Origin: Psychroflexus curvus
GTDB lineage: Bacteria; Bacteroidota; Bacteroidia; Flavobacteriales; Flavobacteriaceae
NCBI RefSeq assembly: GCF_020164585.1
Contig: NZ_JAIQZF010000003.1
Span: forward strand, 62,001 to 126,000
Direction of reading: 5' to 3'
Length of the DNA stretch: 64,000 nucleotides
Shown here: positions 7,307-15,327 of the stretch, in pieces
Position numbering within the stretch: the first letter of the stretch is position 1
Layout of the letters: the number at the start of each line of letters is the position of its first letter
The notes under the pieces: generated by a model
Told to the model about the DNA's origin: nothing
Database searches by the model: none
What the model saw: only the letters and a program-made list of their open reading frames with translations
Position numbers and translations under genes: made by a program

Positions 7307-7649
7307 TCAGGTTTCAATTTTACAGGGAGAAATTTGGCAAGTTTATCTGGACCCTATCAAGGGTAGCGAACAGGGCGGGAACCGTCCTCTTGTCGTAATT
7401 AGTGGAAATACTTTAAATACAAATCTTGGCGTTGTAATAGGTTGTCCACTTTCAAGTTCAATTCATAATTTTGAAGGTAATTTAGTTTTGAACCCCACTC
7501 AAATTAATGGATTGAAAACAACATCAGAAGTCATGGTTTTTCATATTCGTTCACTGGCTAAAGAACGCTTCAAAAAGAAACTCGGTAACATTAGCTCTTC
7601 ACAACTCGATCATCTAAAAAAGACATTAAACGACATTTTAAAATACTAA
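7293..7649 (+). CDS. MazF/PemK-family endoribonuclease toxin
   Basis: A 118-residue MazF/PemK-type toxin, a ribosome-independent mRNA interferase. The start is ATG 7293 (MEKTSQVSILQGEIWQVYLD); a longer upstream frame is out-of-frame antitoxin sequence. Family marks are GEIWQVYLDPIKGSEQGGNR near residues 12-31, PLVVISGN, VIGCPLSS and MVFHIRSLAKERF. The start overlaps the antitoxin by 14 bp, and the stop is 2 bp from the paaZ start codon. The TA pair therefore sits inside the operon with no room for a separate paaZ promoter, and would be co-transcribed with the pathway genes. Confidence 0.88.
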   Translation: MEKTSQVSILQGEIWQVYLDPIKGSEQGGNRPLVVISGNTLNTNLGVVIGCPLSSSIHNFEGNLVLNPTQINGLKTTSEVMVFHIRSLAKERFKKKLGNISSSQLDHLKKTLNDILKY

Positions 7650-7651
7650 AT

Positions 7652-10162
7652 ATGCAAACCACACAAAGTTATATACAAGGCCAATGGACTCAGGGAAAAG
7701 GTGAAGATCAGCCGATTTATGATTCCATTACCGGAGAACATTTCACTTCTATAAATGTAGACGGGTTCAATATTCCTGAAGTCCTTGCCTATGGTCGTGA
7801 AAAGGGAGATACACTCCGGAAAATGACTTTCCAGGAACGCGGTAATATGCTGAAATCCTTAGCCTTCTACCTTCAAAAGAAAAAAAGAGCCTTCTACGAA
7901 TTAAGTTACCGCACGGGAGCTACCAAGCGGGATTCCTGGTTTGATATCGACGGGGGTTTTGGAAATTTATTTGCCAATGCCTCGTTGAGAAAATTGTTTC
8001 CCAATCAGCCTTTTGATGTGGAAGGAGATCCTATCGATTTGTCGCACGGCGGACGCTTTATGGCCCATCATATTCTGGTGCCTAAAGAAGGGGTGGCGGT
8101 GCATATCAATGCCTTTAACTTCCCGGTGTGGGGTATGCTGGAGAAATGTGCGGTGAACTGGATGGCAGGTGTTCCTGCGGTGGTTCTGCCGGCGCCGCAG
8201 TCGGCTTACTTAACCGAAGCGGTGGTCAAAGAAATCATCGCATCCGGAATTTTACCGGAAGGAGCTTTGCAACTGATTTCAGGAACCGAGAAAACTATTC
8301 TAGACCATGTTGAATCTCAGGACATAGTAACCTTTACGGGTTCAGCAACTACAGGGCGACTATTGAAAAGCCACCCGAGACTGCTTGAGGAATCCGTTCC
8401 GTTCACCATGGAAGCGGACTCGTTGAATGCTTCAATTCTGGGAGAGGACGCCGTGCACGGAACAGCAGAATTTGATTTGTTCATTCGTGAGGTGCGAAAT
8501 GAAATGACGGTAAAATGCGGTCAGAAGTGTACGGCAATTCGTCGTGCTATCGTTCCGGCATCTTTAATTGAAGATGTTCAGATTGCGCTGGGTAAGGCTT
8601 TGGATAAAATTACACTAGGCGACCCAAGACTGAAGGAGGTTCGCATGGGAAGTCTGATCGATAGAAAACAGGTGGAAGCTGTTAAAAAAGCAGTTGGTGA
8701 AATTTCAAAAACAGCTGAACTAGTCTATGGCGATTTTAATAATGCAGAAACCCTCAATGCTGACTTCGAAAAAGGAGCTTTTATCAAACCGATTTTGATG
8801 CGCGAACACGAGCCTTTCAAAAATGAAGCGGCTCATGTGACTGAAGCTTTTGGTCCTGTAAGTACACTGATGCCATATACAACCTTAGAAGAAGCGATTC
8901 AGCTTTCCAAAAAAGGGAAGGGGTCTCTGGTGAGTTCCATATTCACCAATGACGATGCTATAGCGCGTGATTATACCCTCAAAGCAGCATCTCATCACGG
9001 AAGAATTATGTGCATCAACCGGGAATCTGCCAAACAAAGCACGGGGCATGGTTCGCCATTGCCAAATCTGGTCCATGGTGGTCCAGGAAGAGCAGGTGGT
9101 GGAGAAGAAATGGGAGGAAAACGCGGTATCAAACACTTTATGCAGCGTTGTGCCATCCAGGGAAGCCCGACGACCCTGACTGAAATCACAGGAATTTATC
9201 AGCCCAAAGCCGATTATAAAGAAACCGAGACGCATCCGTTTGCTTATCACTGGGAAGACATACAGCCGGGAATGTCCTTAAAAACCCATAACCGAACCTT
9301 GACCGATACCGATATCATCAATTTTGGAAACCTCACCTGGGACCATTTTTATGCGCACACTGATATTACGTCCTTAGAAGGCAGTATTTTTGAGCAGCGA
9401 ACCGCTCACGGTTATTTTATTATTTCGGCAGCTGCGGGATTGTTTGTTTACCCGAACAAAGGTCCGGTTGCAGCCAATTATGGCCTGGAAGAGATTCGGT
9501 TTTTGAGACCGCTGTATCACAACGATACGATTCATGTGCGACTGACTTGTAAAGAAAAGGTGGACAGAGATCAAAAAGGAAAGGAGCTCCCGAGCGGCAT
9601 TGTGAAATGGTACGTGGAGGTCTTCGATACGGAAGCCATCGAAGAAGACGATAAACTGGTCGCTATCGCTACCATTCTGACGATGGTCCAAAAGAAGCAG
9701 ACCACGTTTCATGACATAGACAGAGGTTTTATTGAAAGCAAGCTAAAAGCACTTTCAGAGGAACGTCAGCCTCAATGGGGAATGATGACTCCACAACATA
9801 TGCTGGAGCATTTGGAAATGACTTTAAAAATAGCCACTGGTGAAATCTCCAATTTTGAAGTGGCTACACCGGAGGAGTATCTCGAAAAGGTACAGGAAAC
9901 CTTGTACAATTACGAGAAAATGCCACAAGGCTACAAGATGCCTTTGATGAAAAAAGAAGGGCTGGAGGATTTCAAGCATGAGAATCTCGAAGAAGCTAAA
10001 AAAGCCCTGCTGGAAGCCTATGAAGCTTTTGTAGTGTTCTTTAGAGAGCATCCCGACGTCACTACTAAAAATGCTGTCTTTGGAGAGCTTACGGCTTTTG
10101 AATGGAAACTATTAAATCGAAAACATTTCAATCATCATTTTGAACAGTTTGGATTGATTTAG
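7652..10162 (+). CDS. paaZ: Bifunctional oxepin-CoA hydrolase/semialdehyde dehydrogenase PaaZ with C-terminal DUF1569-like domain
   Basis: PaaZ opens the oxepin-CoA ring and oxidises the resulting semialdehyde to 3-oxo-5,6-dehydrosuberyl-CoA with NADP+. The N-terminal ALDH domain (about 1-525) has a Glu in FTMEADS (254) and the catalytic Cys in GQKCTAIRR (293). The MaoC-like hydratase domain (about 535-680) has the Asp/His pair in WDHFYAHTD (564 and 569). The protein is 836 residues, about 150 longer than E. coli PaaZ. The extra tail, with PQWGMMTPQHMLEHLEMT and the terminal LLNRKHFNHHFEQFG, resembles DUF1569/DinB-like proteins. It starts 2 bp after the mazF stop. Confidence 0.92.
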   Translation: MQTTQSYIQGQWTQGKGEDQPIYDSITGEHFTSINVDGFNIPEVLAYGREKGDTLRKMTFQERGNMLKSLAFYLQKKKRAFYELSYRTGATKRDSWFDIDGGFGNLFANASLRKLFPNQPFDVEGDPIDLSHGGRFMAHHILVPKEGVAVHINAFNFPVWGMLEKCAVNWMAGVPAVVLPAPQSAYLTEAVVKEIIASGILPEGALQLISGTEKTILDHVESQDIVTFTGSATTGRLLKSHPRLLEESVPFTMEADSLNASILGEDAVHGTAEFDLFIREVRNEMTVKCGQKCTAIRRAIVPASLIEDVQIALGKALDKITLGDPRLKEVRMGSLIDRKQVEAVKKAVGEISKTAELVYGDFNNAETLNADFEKGAFIKPILMREHEPFKNEAAHVTEAFGPVSTLMPYTTLEEAIQLSKKGKGSLVSSIFTNDDAIARDYTLKAASHHGRIMCINRESAKQSTGHGSPLPNLVHGGPGRAGGGEEMGGKRGIKHFMQRCAIQGSPTTLTEITGIYQPKADYKETETHPFAYHWEDIQPGMSLKTHNRTLTDTDIINFGNLTWDHFYAHTDITSLEGSIFEQRTAHGYFIISAAAGLFVYPNKGPVAANYGLEEIRFLRPLYHNDTIHVRLTCKEKVDRDQKGKELPSGIVKWYVEVFDTEAIEEDDKLVAIATILTMVQKKQTTFHDIDRGFIESKLKALSEERQPQWGMMTPQHMLEHLEMTLKIATGEISNFEVATPEEYLEKVQETLYNYEKMPQGYKMPLMKKEGLEDFKHENLEEAKKALLEAYEAFVVFFREHPDVTTKNAVFGELTAFEWKLLNRKHFNHHFEQFGLI

Positions 10163-10175
10163 AAAAGAAAAGTGA

Positions 10176-10991
10176 CTAATTTTTCATGTAGAACACATAA
10201 AACATCATTTCACCTGCATAAGCTACATCGTCTTTTCTAGGGCTTAAAAATTCGGATTCTTGAAAAACTTTAGCGATATTTTCTTCAAAAATGGTATTTA
10301 ATTTTTCATTACTGGAAAGAGATGTGATTTTAGTCAACTCATCGTTTTGATTATAATCAATTTTAATTTCAAATAAGTTCATTCCTGGTTTCAAAAGTGA
10401 ATCAATCTGATTCGGATCAATAGTATTGAAAAGGAAGTTCAGTAAATAGTCGCTGGAACGTTTAAAATCTTTTTTACCCTCTTCATAAATACAGCCTATG
10501 ACAATTCTGGGAAAGATTTTTTCGTTGCCTGGATAATCATTTTTGTCTGTTATCTGACTCATCTTATGGTAAGCATAGACTCCAGTTGTTTTTGTGCCAA
10601 TGGTGATTGGTATATGGAGTGCCACTGAAATGGCCTCACCTTTCTGCATCGCAGGCTCCAAGATTTTCATTTTATTAAGCGTTCTCTCAAATTCTTTTTT
10701 TAGTGAAGGATTGAGGGAGTTCAAGTGAGTCAACTTGATAGTTTTATCATACTGAACTTCAAAAGTCAGATTGAATTTGTTTATTCCTGGATTTAGTTCA
10801 CTGATTAACCTTTTATTTTTACTGCGATTAAATAAATTGGATACTTGTTTTGAAAAACAATTCATTAATTCCGTGTTTCCCCCAACATTTCTGCATCCTC
10901 TAGCAATTATATAAGTTTCGTCATATTCTTGGGAGTAAAGGGAAGCCGTTAAAAGAAAAAATAAGGTAAATAGGACAGGGATGATTTTCAT
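10176..10991 (-). CDS. Hypothetical secreted protein
   Basis: I do not recognise this 271-residue protein. It starts with a clear signal peptide (MKIIPVLFTLFFLLTASLYS, cleavage probably after SLYS) and is thus exported. The mature part seems to hold two related halves: each has a GC-starting segment (ARGCRNVGG, VIGCIYEEG), a conserved NxFxxxI/V-D-Y pattern and a region ending in a lesion-like KxxEPA/ESEFLSP stretch. It lies on the opposite strand inside the paa cluster, splitting paaZ from the paaF-like gene, so it must have its own promoter. Its stop is 13 bp from the paaZ stop. Confidence 0.7.
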   Translation of the reverse strand: MKIIPVLFTLFFLLTASLYSQEYDETYIIARGCRNVGGNTELMNCFSKQVSNLFNRSKNKRLISELNPGINKFNLTFEVQYDKTIKLTHLNSLNPSLKKEFERTLNKMKILEPAMQKGEAISVALHIPITIGTKTTGVYAYHKMSQITDKNDYPGNEKIFPRIVIGCIYEEGKKDFKRSSDYLLNFLFNTIDPNQIDSLLKPGMNLFEIKIDYNQNDELTKITSLSSNEKLNTIFEENIAKVFQESEFLSPRKDDVAYAGEMMFYVFYMKN

Positions 10992-11119
10992 TTTAAAAAA
11001 TTAAGCTGATTAGTTATTTATTCCAAAACTACTAAATTTAAACTATTGTAATTGCTTATCATACTAACAATCATTAGTTTTGAAGAACATTCGAAATCGA
11101 TTGAGAAATACACTAAATT

Positions 11120-11875
11120 ATGACAAAACCCTACGTTAAAAAAGATATTCAGGACAGGATAGCAACGATAGAATTCTTTCATCCGGCGCATAATTCACTG
11201 CCCAGTGATATATTAGCTAAGTTAGCTGGTACTATCACTCAAGTCGGTCAGGATGATGAAGTTTTAGTGATTATTTTAAAGTCTGGCGGAGACCGCACGT
11301 TTTGTGCCGGTGCCAGCTTTAAGGAATTGATTTCTATTGAAGACGAAAAAACCGGAGAGCAATTCTTCAGTGGTTTTGCGAATGTCATCAACGCCATGCG
11401 TAAATGTCCTAAATTCATTATTGGTCGTGTGCAGGGAAAAACCGTTGGCGGTGGCGTAGGCCTCGCGTCTTCAATGGATTATTGCTTGGCCACCAAATTC
11501 GCCTCCATCAAGCTGAGTGAGCTCAATTTAGGCATAGGCCCGTTTGTAGTGGGTCCGGCTGTGGAGCGAAAGCTGGGTGTGAGCGGTATGTCACAGATTG
11601 CTATAGACGCCAACACCTTTTATCCGGCTGAATGGGCCAGGGATAAAGGCTTGTTTGCAAACGTTTATGAGACTACTGAAGCCCTGGATATTGCGGTTTC
11701 AGAATTCGCTAAAAATCTATGTGAATATAACCCCGAAGCGGTAAAGCATATGAAACAGATGTTTTGGAGAGGAACCGAAGACTGGGATGAGTTATTGATA
11801 GAACGCGCAAAAATCAGCGGTAAGCTGGTGCTGAGCTCGTTTACGAAAGAGAAGCTGAAGAGGTTTAAGGATTAA
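11120..11875 (+). CDS. Enoyl-CoA hydratase/isomerase family protein, PaaF-like
   Basis: A 251-residue crotonase-fold protein, placed where the paa pathway needs a 2,3-dehydroadipyl-CoA hydratase. Visible oxyanion-hole segments are RTFCAGASFKEL and GKTVGGGVGLASSMDY; the catalytic-region stretch is KLSELNLGIGPFVVGPAVER. The second catalytic Glu (SELNLG) is present, whereas the first Glu position (GGGCE in classical hydratases) is Gly here. The KLSELxxGIGPFV pattern also occurs in methylglutaconyl-CoA hydratases, so the exact substrate is not settled by sequence. Context favours PaaF. A four-helix-bundle element follows. Confidence 0.75.
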   Translation: MTKPYVKKDIQDRIATIEFFHPAHNSLPSDILAKLAGTITQVGQDDEVLVIILKSGGDRTFCAGASFKELISIEDEKTGEQFFSGFANVINAMRKCPKFIIGRVQGKTVGGGVGLASSMDYCLATKFASIKLSELNLGIGPFVVGPAVERKLGVSGMSQIAIDANTFYPAEWARDKGLFANVYETTEALDIAVSEFAKNLCEYNPEAVKHMKQMFWRGTEDWDELLIERAKISGKLVLSSFTKEKLKRFKD

Positions 11876-12338
11876 TACAAAGAAGAAGTAGATATGACTA
11901 ATTGAAGAAAGGACAAAAAGATAAATGATGGCATTAAAGCATAATTTTAGGAAATTGACGATTTGGCAAGAGGCTAGAAGTTTAGTAAGTGAAACATATA
12001 GTATTACAGAGAAATTCCCTAAAACTGAAGTTTATGGTCTATCAAACCAATTACGACGATGTTCAGTTTCAATTGCTTCAAATATTGCAGAAGGCTCTGC
12101 AAGAGATTCAAATAAACATTTTGTTCAGTATTTAGAAACAGCCTTGGGATCTTCATTTGAATGGGAAACACAATTAATTTGCGCATTCGACTTAAATTAT
12201 ATTAGTGAAACAACATTCAATCAATACGTAGAAAAAATCTAAAAAATACAAGCAATGATTTCAAATTTTAAAAATACCTTGAATTAATCAATTATGTCTT
12301 TTCGTCTGATACCATTTTTACTTATTAATTTTCCTCAA
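11876..12338 (+). mobile_element. Candidate element 3: decayed four-helix-bundle gene with weak inverted arms
   Basis: This is the third four-helix-bundle locus of the cluster, between the paaF-like gene and paaY. The left flank has attgaagaaaggacaaaaag. The right flank, read on the other strand, gives ATTGAGGAAAATTAATAAG and GACGAAAAGACATAATTGA. The arms are much less regular than at the other two loci, in keeping with the inactivated gene inside. The assignment as an element rests mainly on the shared gene family and position. Confidence 0.4.
11925..12287 (+). pseudogene. Four-helix-bundle protein gene (S23 family) with an in-frame stop
   Basis: The reading frame encodes 105 residues (FRKLTIWQEARSLVSETY near the start, VYGLSNQLRRCSVSIASNIA near residue 40) and then meets a TAA at 12240-12242. 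Reading on in the same frame gives KIQAMISNFKNTLN and a second stop at 12285-12287, which is exactly the helical C-terminus expected in the family (EKIQKMI-like). A single A-to-T change of a lysine codon therefore explains the truncation. The shortened protein lacks half of helix 4. Either of the tandem ATGs at 11925 and 11928 could start it. Confidence 0.8.
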
Positions 12339-12339
12339 T

Positions 12340-12942
12340 ATGATCTACAAATTCAAAAACCACATCCCCGTCGTTCACGAATCCAGTTTCGTGCACCCAC
12401 AGGCAGCGGTCACCGGAAATGTGATTATTGGTAAAGACTGTTATATAGGGCCGGGGGCAGCCATCCGGGGAGACTGGGGTGAGATTATACTGGAAGACGG
12501 TGTGAATGTTCAGGAGAATTGTACCGTTCATATGTTCCCCGGGAAGTCGATCGTATTGAAAACAGGGGCTCACGTAGGACATGGAGCTATCATTCATGGG
12601 GCCAACTTAGGTAAGAATTGTCTGATCGGAATGAATTCAGTAATCATGGACGATGCTGAAATTGGTGATGAATGTATTGTGGGTGCGATGACTTTCGTCA
12701 AAGCAGAAGCCATAATCCCCAGGCGAAGTTTGGTGGTAGGTAACCCCGCTAAAATCATAAAAGAGGTGTCCGATGAGATGATCGCCTGGAAAACTGCCGG
12801 AACTCGATTATATCAGCAGTTGCCTGCCGATTGTCATGACAGTTTGGAAGCCGTGGAGCCGCTTCGGGAACGTCCTGAACATAGACCAGAACAGGAAGAT
12901 TTTTACAAGACATTGAATGAGTTTAAGCATGGTAATGAATAG
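12340..12942 (+). CDS. paaY: PaaY, gamma-carbonic-anhydrase-like hexapeptide thioesterase
   Basis: PaaY is a left-handed beta-helix protein that hydrolyses side-product CoA thioesters in phenylacetate degradation. It has 200 residues. Hexapeptide repeats run from about residue 10 to 140 (VTGNVIIGKDCYIGPGAAIRG and onward; also IGMNSVIMDDAEIGDECIVG). The metal-ligand histidines of the gamma-CA family are visible in NCTVHMF and HVGHGAIIHGA. A C-terminal helical tail of about 45 residues follows, as in other PaaY proteins. The start ATG at 12340 is also the end of the preceding element. Downstream lies another word-repeat region. Confidence 0.9.
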   Translation: MIYKFKNHIPVVHESSFVHPQAAVTGNVIIGKDCYIGPGAAIRGDWGEIILEDGVNVQENCTVHMFPGKSIVLKTGAHVGHGAIIHGANLGKNCLIGMNSVIMDDAEIGDECIVGAMTFVKAEAIIPRRSLVVGNPAKIIKEVSDEMIAWKTAGTRLYQQLPADCHDSLEAVEPLRERPEHRPEQEDFYKTLNEFKHGNE

Positions 12943-13173
12943 AGGGTAGTAAGGAGAGGTTAGTGTGTAGTGATGAGAAGTTAGACAATAGAGAAAAGAC
13001 AATAGAACATACTGTAAGAACTTTGTGTCAGATCAATACTATTTAGATGAGCTGAGATGTGAGTTATTAGAATACAGAAAAATTAGCGACTTGGCGTGAA
13101 ATTAGAAAAGAGAAGAACCTGAAACCTCAGTATTCTTTACGATTTTGGGGTAGATAGCGAGAAAATATAAAAT
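12943..13173. repeat. Word-array remnant between paaY and the E2 gene
   Basis: The first 70 bases are short words of the same style as the left arms above (agagggtagtaagg, agaggttagtgtgtag, agaagttagacaatagag). Toward the right end a complementary-type word occurs (gaacctgaaacctcag). No four-helix-bundle gene remains between them, and no open frame of interest exists. I read it as a decayed or emptied copy. There is no obvious promoter for the E2 gene. Confidence 0.45.
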
Positions 13174-14688
13174 ATGAATAACAATAATAACACCTCAGAA
13201 ACATTAGAATTCAAGCTGCCCAAAATGGGAGAAAGCATTACAGAAGGCACTATTTTGAACTGGATGATCCATGAAGGGGATAGTTTTCAGGAAGGCGATA
13301 TCCTCGTTGAGGTAGGAACAGATAAGGTCGATAACGAAGTGCCTGCGCCATGTTCGGGACGGCTTATTGAAATCAGGTTTGAAGCTAAGGAAATAGTTAA
13401 AATTGGCGAAGTTATTGCGATTCTGGAATCCTCACCCCCAACCTCTCTCCAAAGGAAAGGGGAGCAAAAAACCACTGCTCAAACTCCTCAACAAAAGAGA
13501 GAGAAAGGGGAAGTTTCTCCCCTTGAGGGAGACAGAAGAGGGGAATCCTCACCCCCAGCCCCTCTCCAAAGGAAAGGGGAGCAAAAAGCTACTGCTCAAA
13601 CTCCTCTACAAAAGAGAGGGAAACAGAAAGTTTCTCCCCTTGGGGGAGACGGAAGAGGGGAATCCTCACCCCCAACCCCTCTCCAAAGGAAAGGGGAGCA
13701 AAAAACCACTGCTCAAACTCCTCAACAAAAGAGAGAGAAAGGAGAAGTTTCTCCCCTTGGGGGAGACGGAAGAGGGGCTCATTCGTCTTTTTATTCTCCT
13801 TTGGTTGAAAAAATTGCCAGAGATTACCACATCAGCTACGAAGAACTGGCCAGGATTCCGGCTTCCGGAGCCGATGACCGATTGAAAAAATCTGATATCT
13901 ATAAATACTTAGAAGACGGAAGACCGGCTCAGTTTGTTCAGACAGAGCCTGAGTCGTCCTCAGGTTTTCAGGTGCCTGATTTACAATTTGACAAAGGAAA
14001 AGGCAAGATTGTGGAGATGGACAGGATGCGACAGATGATTGCCGATCATATGGTGTTTTCCAAACACACTTCGCCGCATGTCACGGCTTATGTAGAAGCA
14101 GATATGACCAAACTGGTCAACTGGAGAAACGAAAACAAGACTAAATTTCAGGAAGAAACCGGTGAGAAATTAACTTACACTCCACTTTTCATTCAGGCAG
14201 TCACAAAGGCCATTCAGGATTTTCCGATGATTAATTCCTCACTGGACGGAAATAACATCATTGTAAAGGAGGATATCAACATCGGAATGGCAACCGCCTT
14301 GCCAAGTGGAAATCTGATTGTCCCTGTGGTTAAGAATTCCGATCAAAAAGATTTGAAAACCTTAGCCAAAGAGGTTAATGCTCTCGTGGCAAAAGCCAGG
14401 GATAACAAACTCACCAGTGATGATACGCGGGGAAGTACGTTTACCATCTCCAATGTGGGGACTTTCGGGAGTTTGATGGGAACACCCATTATCAACCAGC
14501 CGGAGGCAGCCATATTAGCTACGGGAATTATAAAGAAAAGAGCTGAGGTTATAGAATACGAAGACGGAGATCAAATAGAAATCAGGCAGATGATGTATTT
14601 ATCCTTGTCCTTTGATCATCGTATTGTCGACGGTTATTTGGCGGGAAGTTTTTTAAGAAGAATTGCGGATTATTTGGAGTACTCTTAA
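13174..14688 (+). CDS. Dihydrolipoyl acyltransferase (E2) of a 2-oxoacid dehydrogenase, linker made of 117-bp repeats
   Basis: E2 carries acyl groups from E1 to CoA on a swinging lipoyl arm. The 504-residue protein has a lipoyl domain (about 12-85; lysine in VGTDKVDNEV), a peripheral-subunit-binding domain (about 205-250; FYSPLVEKIARDYHISYEEL) and a catalytic core (about 275-504) with the canonical SFDHRIVDG motif. The first linker (about residues 86-202) consists of three tandem 39-residue repeats of the SSPPTPLQRKGEQ and VSPLGGDGRG kind. They are encoded by palindromic repeat DNA and are unlike the usual Ala/Pro linkers. It lies downstream of paaY and pairs with the fused E1 downstream. Substrate is not proven; branched-chain or aryl 2-oxoacids are likely. 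Confidence 0.88.
   Translation: MNNNNNTSETLEFKLPKMGESITEGTILNWMIHEGDSFQEGDILVEVGTDKVDNEVPAPCSGRLIEIRFEAKEIVKIGEVIAILESSPPTSLQRKGEQKTTAQTPQQKREKGEVSPLEGDRRGESSPPAPLQRKGEQKATAQTPLQKRGKQKVSPLGGDGRGESSPPTPLQRKGEQKTTAQTPQQKREKGEVSPLGGDGRGAHSSFYSPLVEKIARDYHISYEELARIPASGADDRLKKSDIYKYLEDGRPAQFVQTEPESSSGFQVPDLQFDKGKGKIVEMDRMRQMIADHMVFSKHTSPHVTAYVEADMTKLVNWRNENKTKFQEETGEKLTYTPLFIQAVTKAIQDFPMINSSLDGNNIIVKEDINIGMATALPSGNLIVPVVKNSDQKDLKTLAKEVNALVAKARDNKLTSDDTRGSTFTISNVGTFGSLMGTPIINQPEAAILATGIIKKRAEVIEYEDGDQIEIRQMMYLSLSFDHRIVDGYLAGSFLRRIADYLEYS
13429..13779 (+). repeat. Three in-frame tandem 117-bp repeats inside the E2 gene
   Basis: Units start at 13429, 13546 and 13663 and are 117 bp each, exactly 39 codons, so the reading frame is kept. 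Each begins tcctcacccccaacccctct, contains the inverted pair ctctccaaaggaaagggg, and ends with ctccccttgggggagac and ggaagagggg. Units 1 and 3 are nearly identical; unit 2 differs at several sites. The sequence class is a palindromic repeat found between genes in Bacteroidetes; here it has been taken into coding sequence. Confidence 0.92.
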
Positions 14689-14823
14689 AACCTCACGCAA
14701 AGTCGTTAAGACGCAAAATAGAGTGAACAGTGAATGGAATGAGATTCAATTATCAAAAATTAAGGATTGCAGATTATTTGGAGGATTCTAAAATTACACG
14801 CAAAGTCGCTAAGCCGCAGAAAA
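14655..14823 (+). repeat. Diverged tandem duplication of E2 3' end, CGCAAAGTCG words and a GxxExxY 5' fragment
   Basis: The stretch 14655-14718 (E2 end attgcggattatttgga, stop, then acgcaaagtcgttaagacgc) recurs at about 14757-14823 as attgcagattatttgga followed by acgcaaagtcgctaagccgc. Between them, 14734-14762 matches the first 29 bases of the GxxExxY gene (atgga...tgaga..caattatc.aaaatta). The unit is thus about 103 bp and includes a gene end, the word repeat and the start of the next gene. The second unit has the complete GxxExxY gene attached. Confidence 0.75.
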
Positions 14824-14841
14824 CAATAAAAGGGGTGCAAC

Positions 14842-15225
14842 ATGGATGAGAACCAATTATCGAAAATTATTGTGAATACAGCTTATCAAATTCACACTCA
14901 GTTGGGTCCAGGTCTTTTAGAATCTGTTTATGAAGAAATCATGTATTTTGAACTGAGAAAACTAAACTTAAATGTCGATCGCCAGAAACCTATTCCAGTT
15001 ATATGGGATGACTTAAAAATGCAATTGGGTTTTCGAGCAGATTTAATTGTAAATAATAAAGTTATTATTGAATTAAAATCAGTCGAAAGCATCGCTCCTG
15101 TTCATCCAAAACAAGTTTTGACCTATTTAAAATTGACTAACTTAAAGCTAGGCTTACTAATCAATTTTAATGAATCGCTTATTAAAAATGGAATCACACG
15201 AATCGTCAATAATCTAAAGATATAG
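14842..15225 (+). CDS. GxxExxY family protein (PD-(D/E)XK-like)
   Basis: A 127-residue protein with the name-giving motif GPGLLESVYEEIMYFELRK (about residues 22-40). A later stretch, FRADLIVNNKVIIELKSVES (about 73-92), has the D...E-x-K spacing of the PD-(D/E)XK nuclease fold. The family is widespread in Bacteroidetes and its function is unknown; nuclease activity is an inference. Upstream are two CGCAAAGTCG-type words, and downstream (15235-15252) the inverted word cacctttgcgactttgag. The gene sits between E2 and E1 of one enzyme complex and has no evident connection to it. Confidence 0.85.
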   Translation: MDENQLSKIIVNTAYQIHTQLGPGLLESVYEEIMYFELRKLNLNVDRQKPIPVIWDDLKMQLGFRADLIVNNKVIIELKSVESIAPVHPKQVLTYLKLTNLKLGLLINFNESLIKNGITRIVNNLKI

Positions 15226-15327
15226 TAAGCTTAGCACCTTTGCGACTTTGAGAGAGATAAAAAGACATATGCGTATAAATTTGAAAGATTCAAAACGTCG
15301 TGATTCCTGATTCTAAAAAAAAGAACA

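Noticed and set aside
2836-12287. Diversity-generating retroelement around the S23/Avd-like genes
   Set aside because: No reverse transcriptase, template repeat or variable repeat is visible in the window.
12808-13002. Minus-strand frame over the word array after paaY
   Set aside because: Its translation is only repeated array words (HHYTLTSPYYPL) and overlaps paaY.
13403-13885. 160-codon open frame overlapping the E2 repeats
   Set aside because: It is a second open frame of the 117-bp repeats; the E2 frame has all domains.
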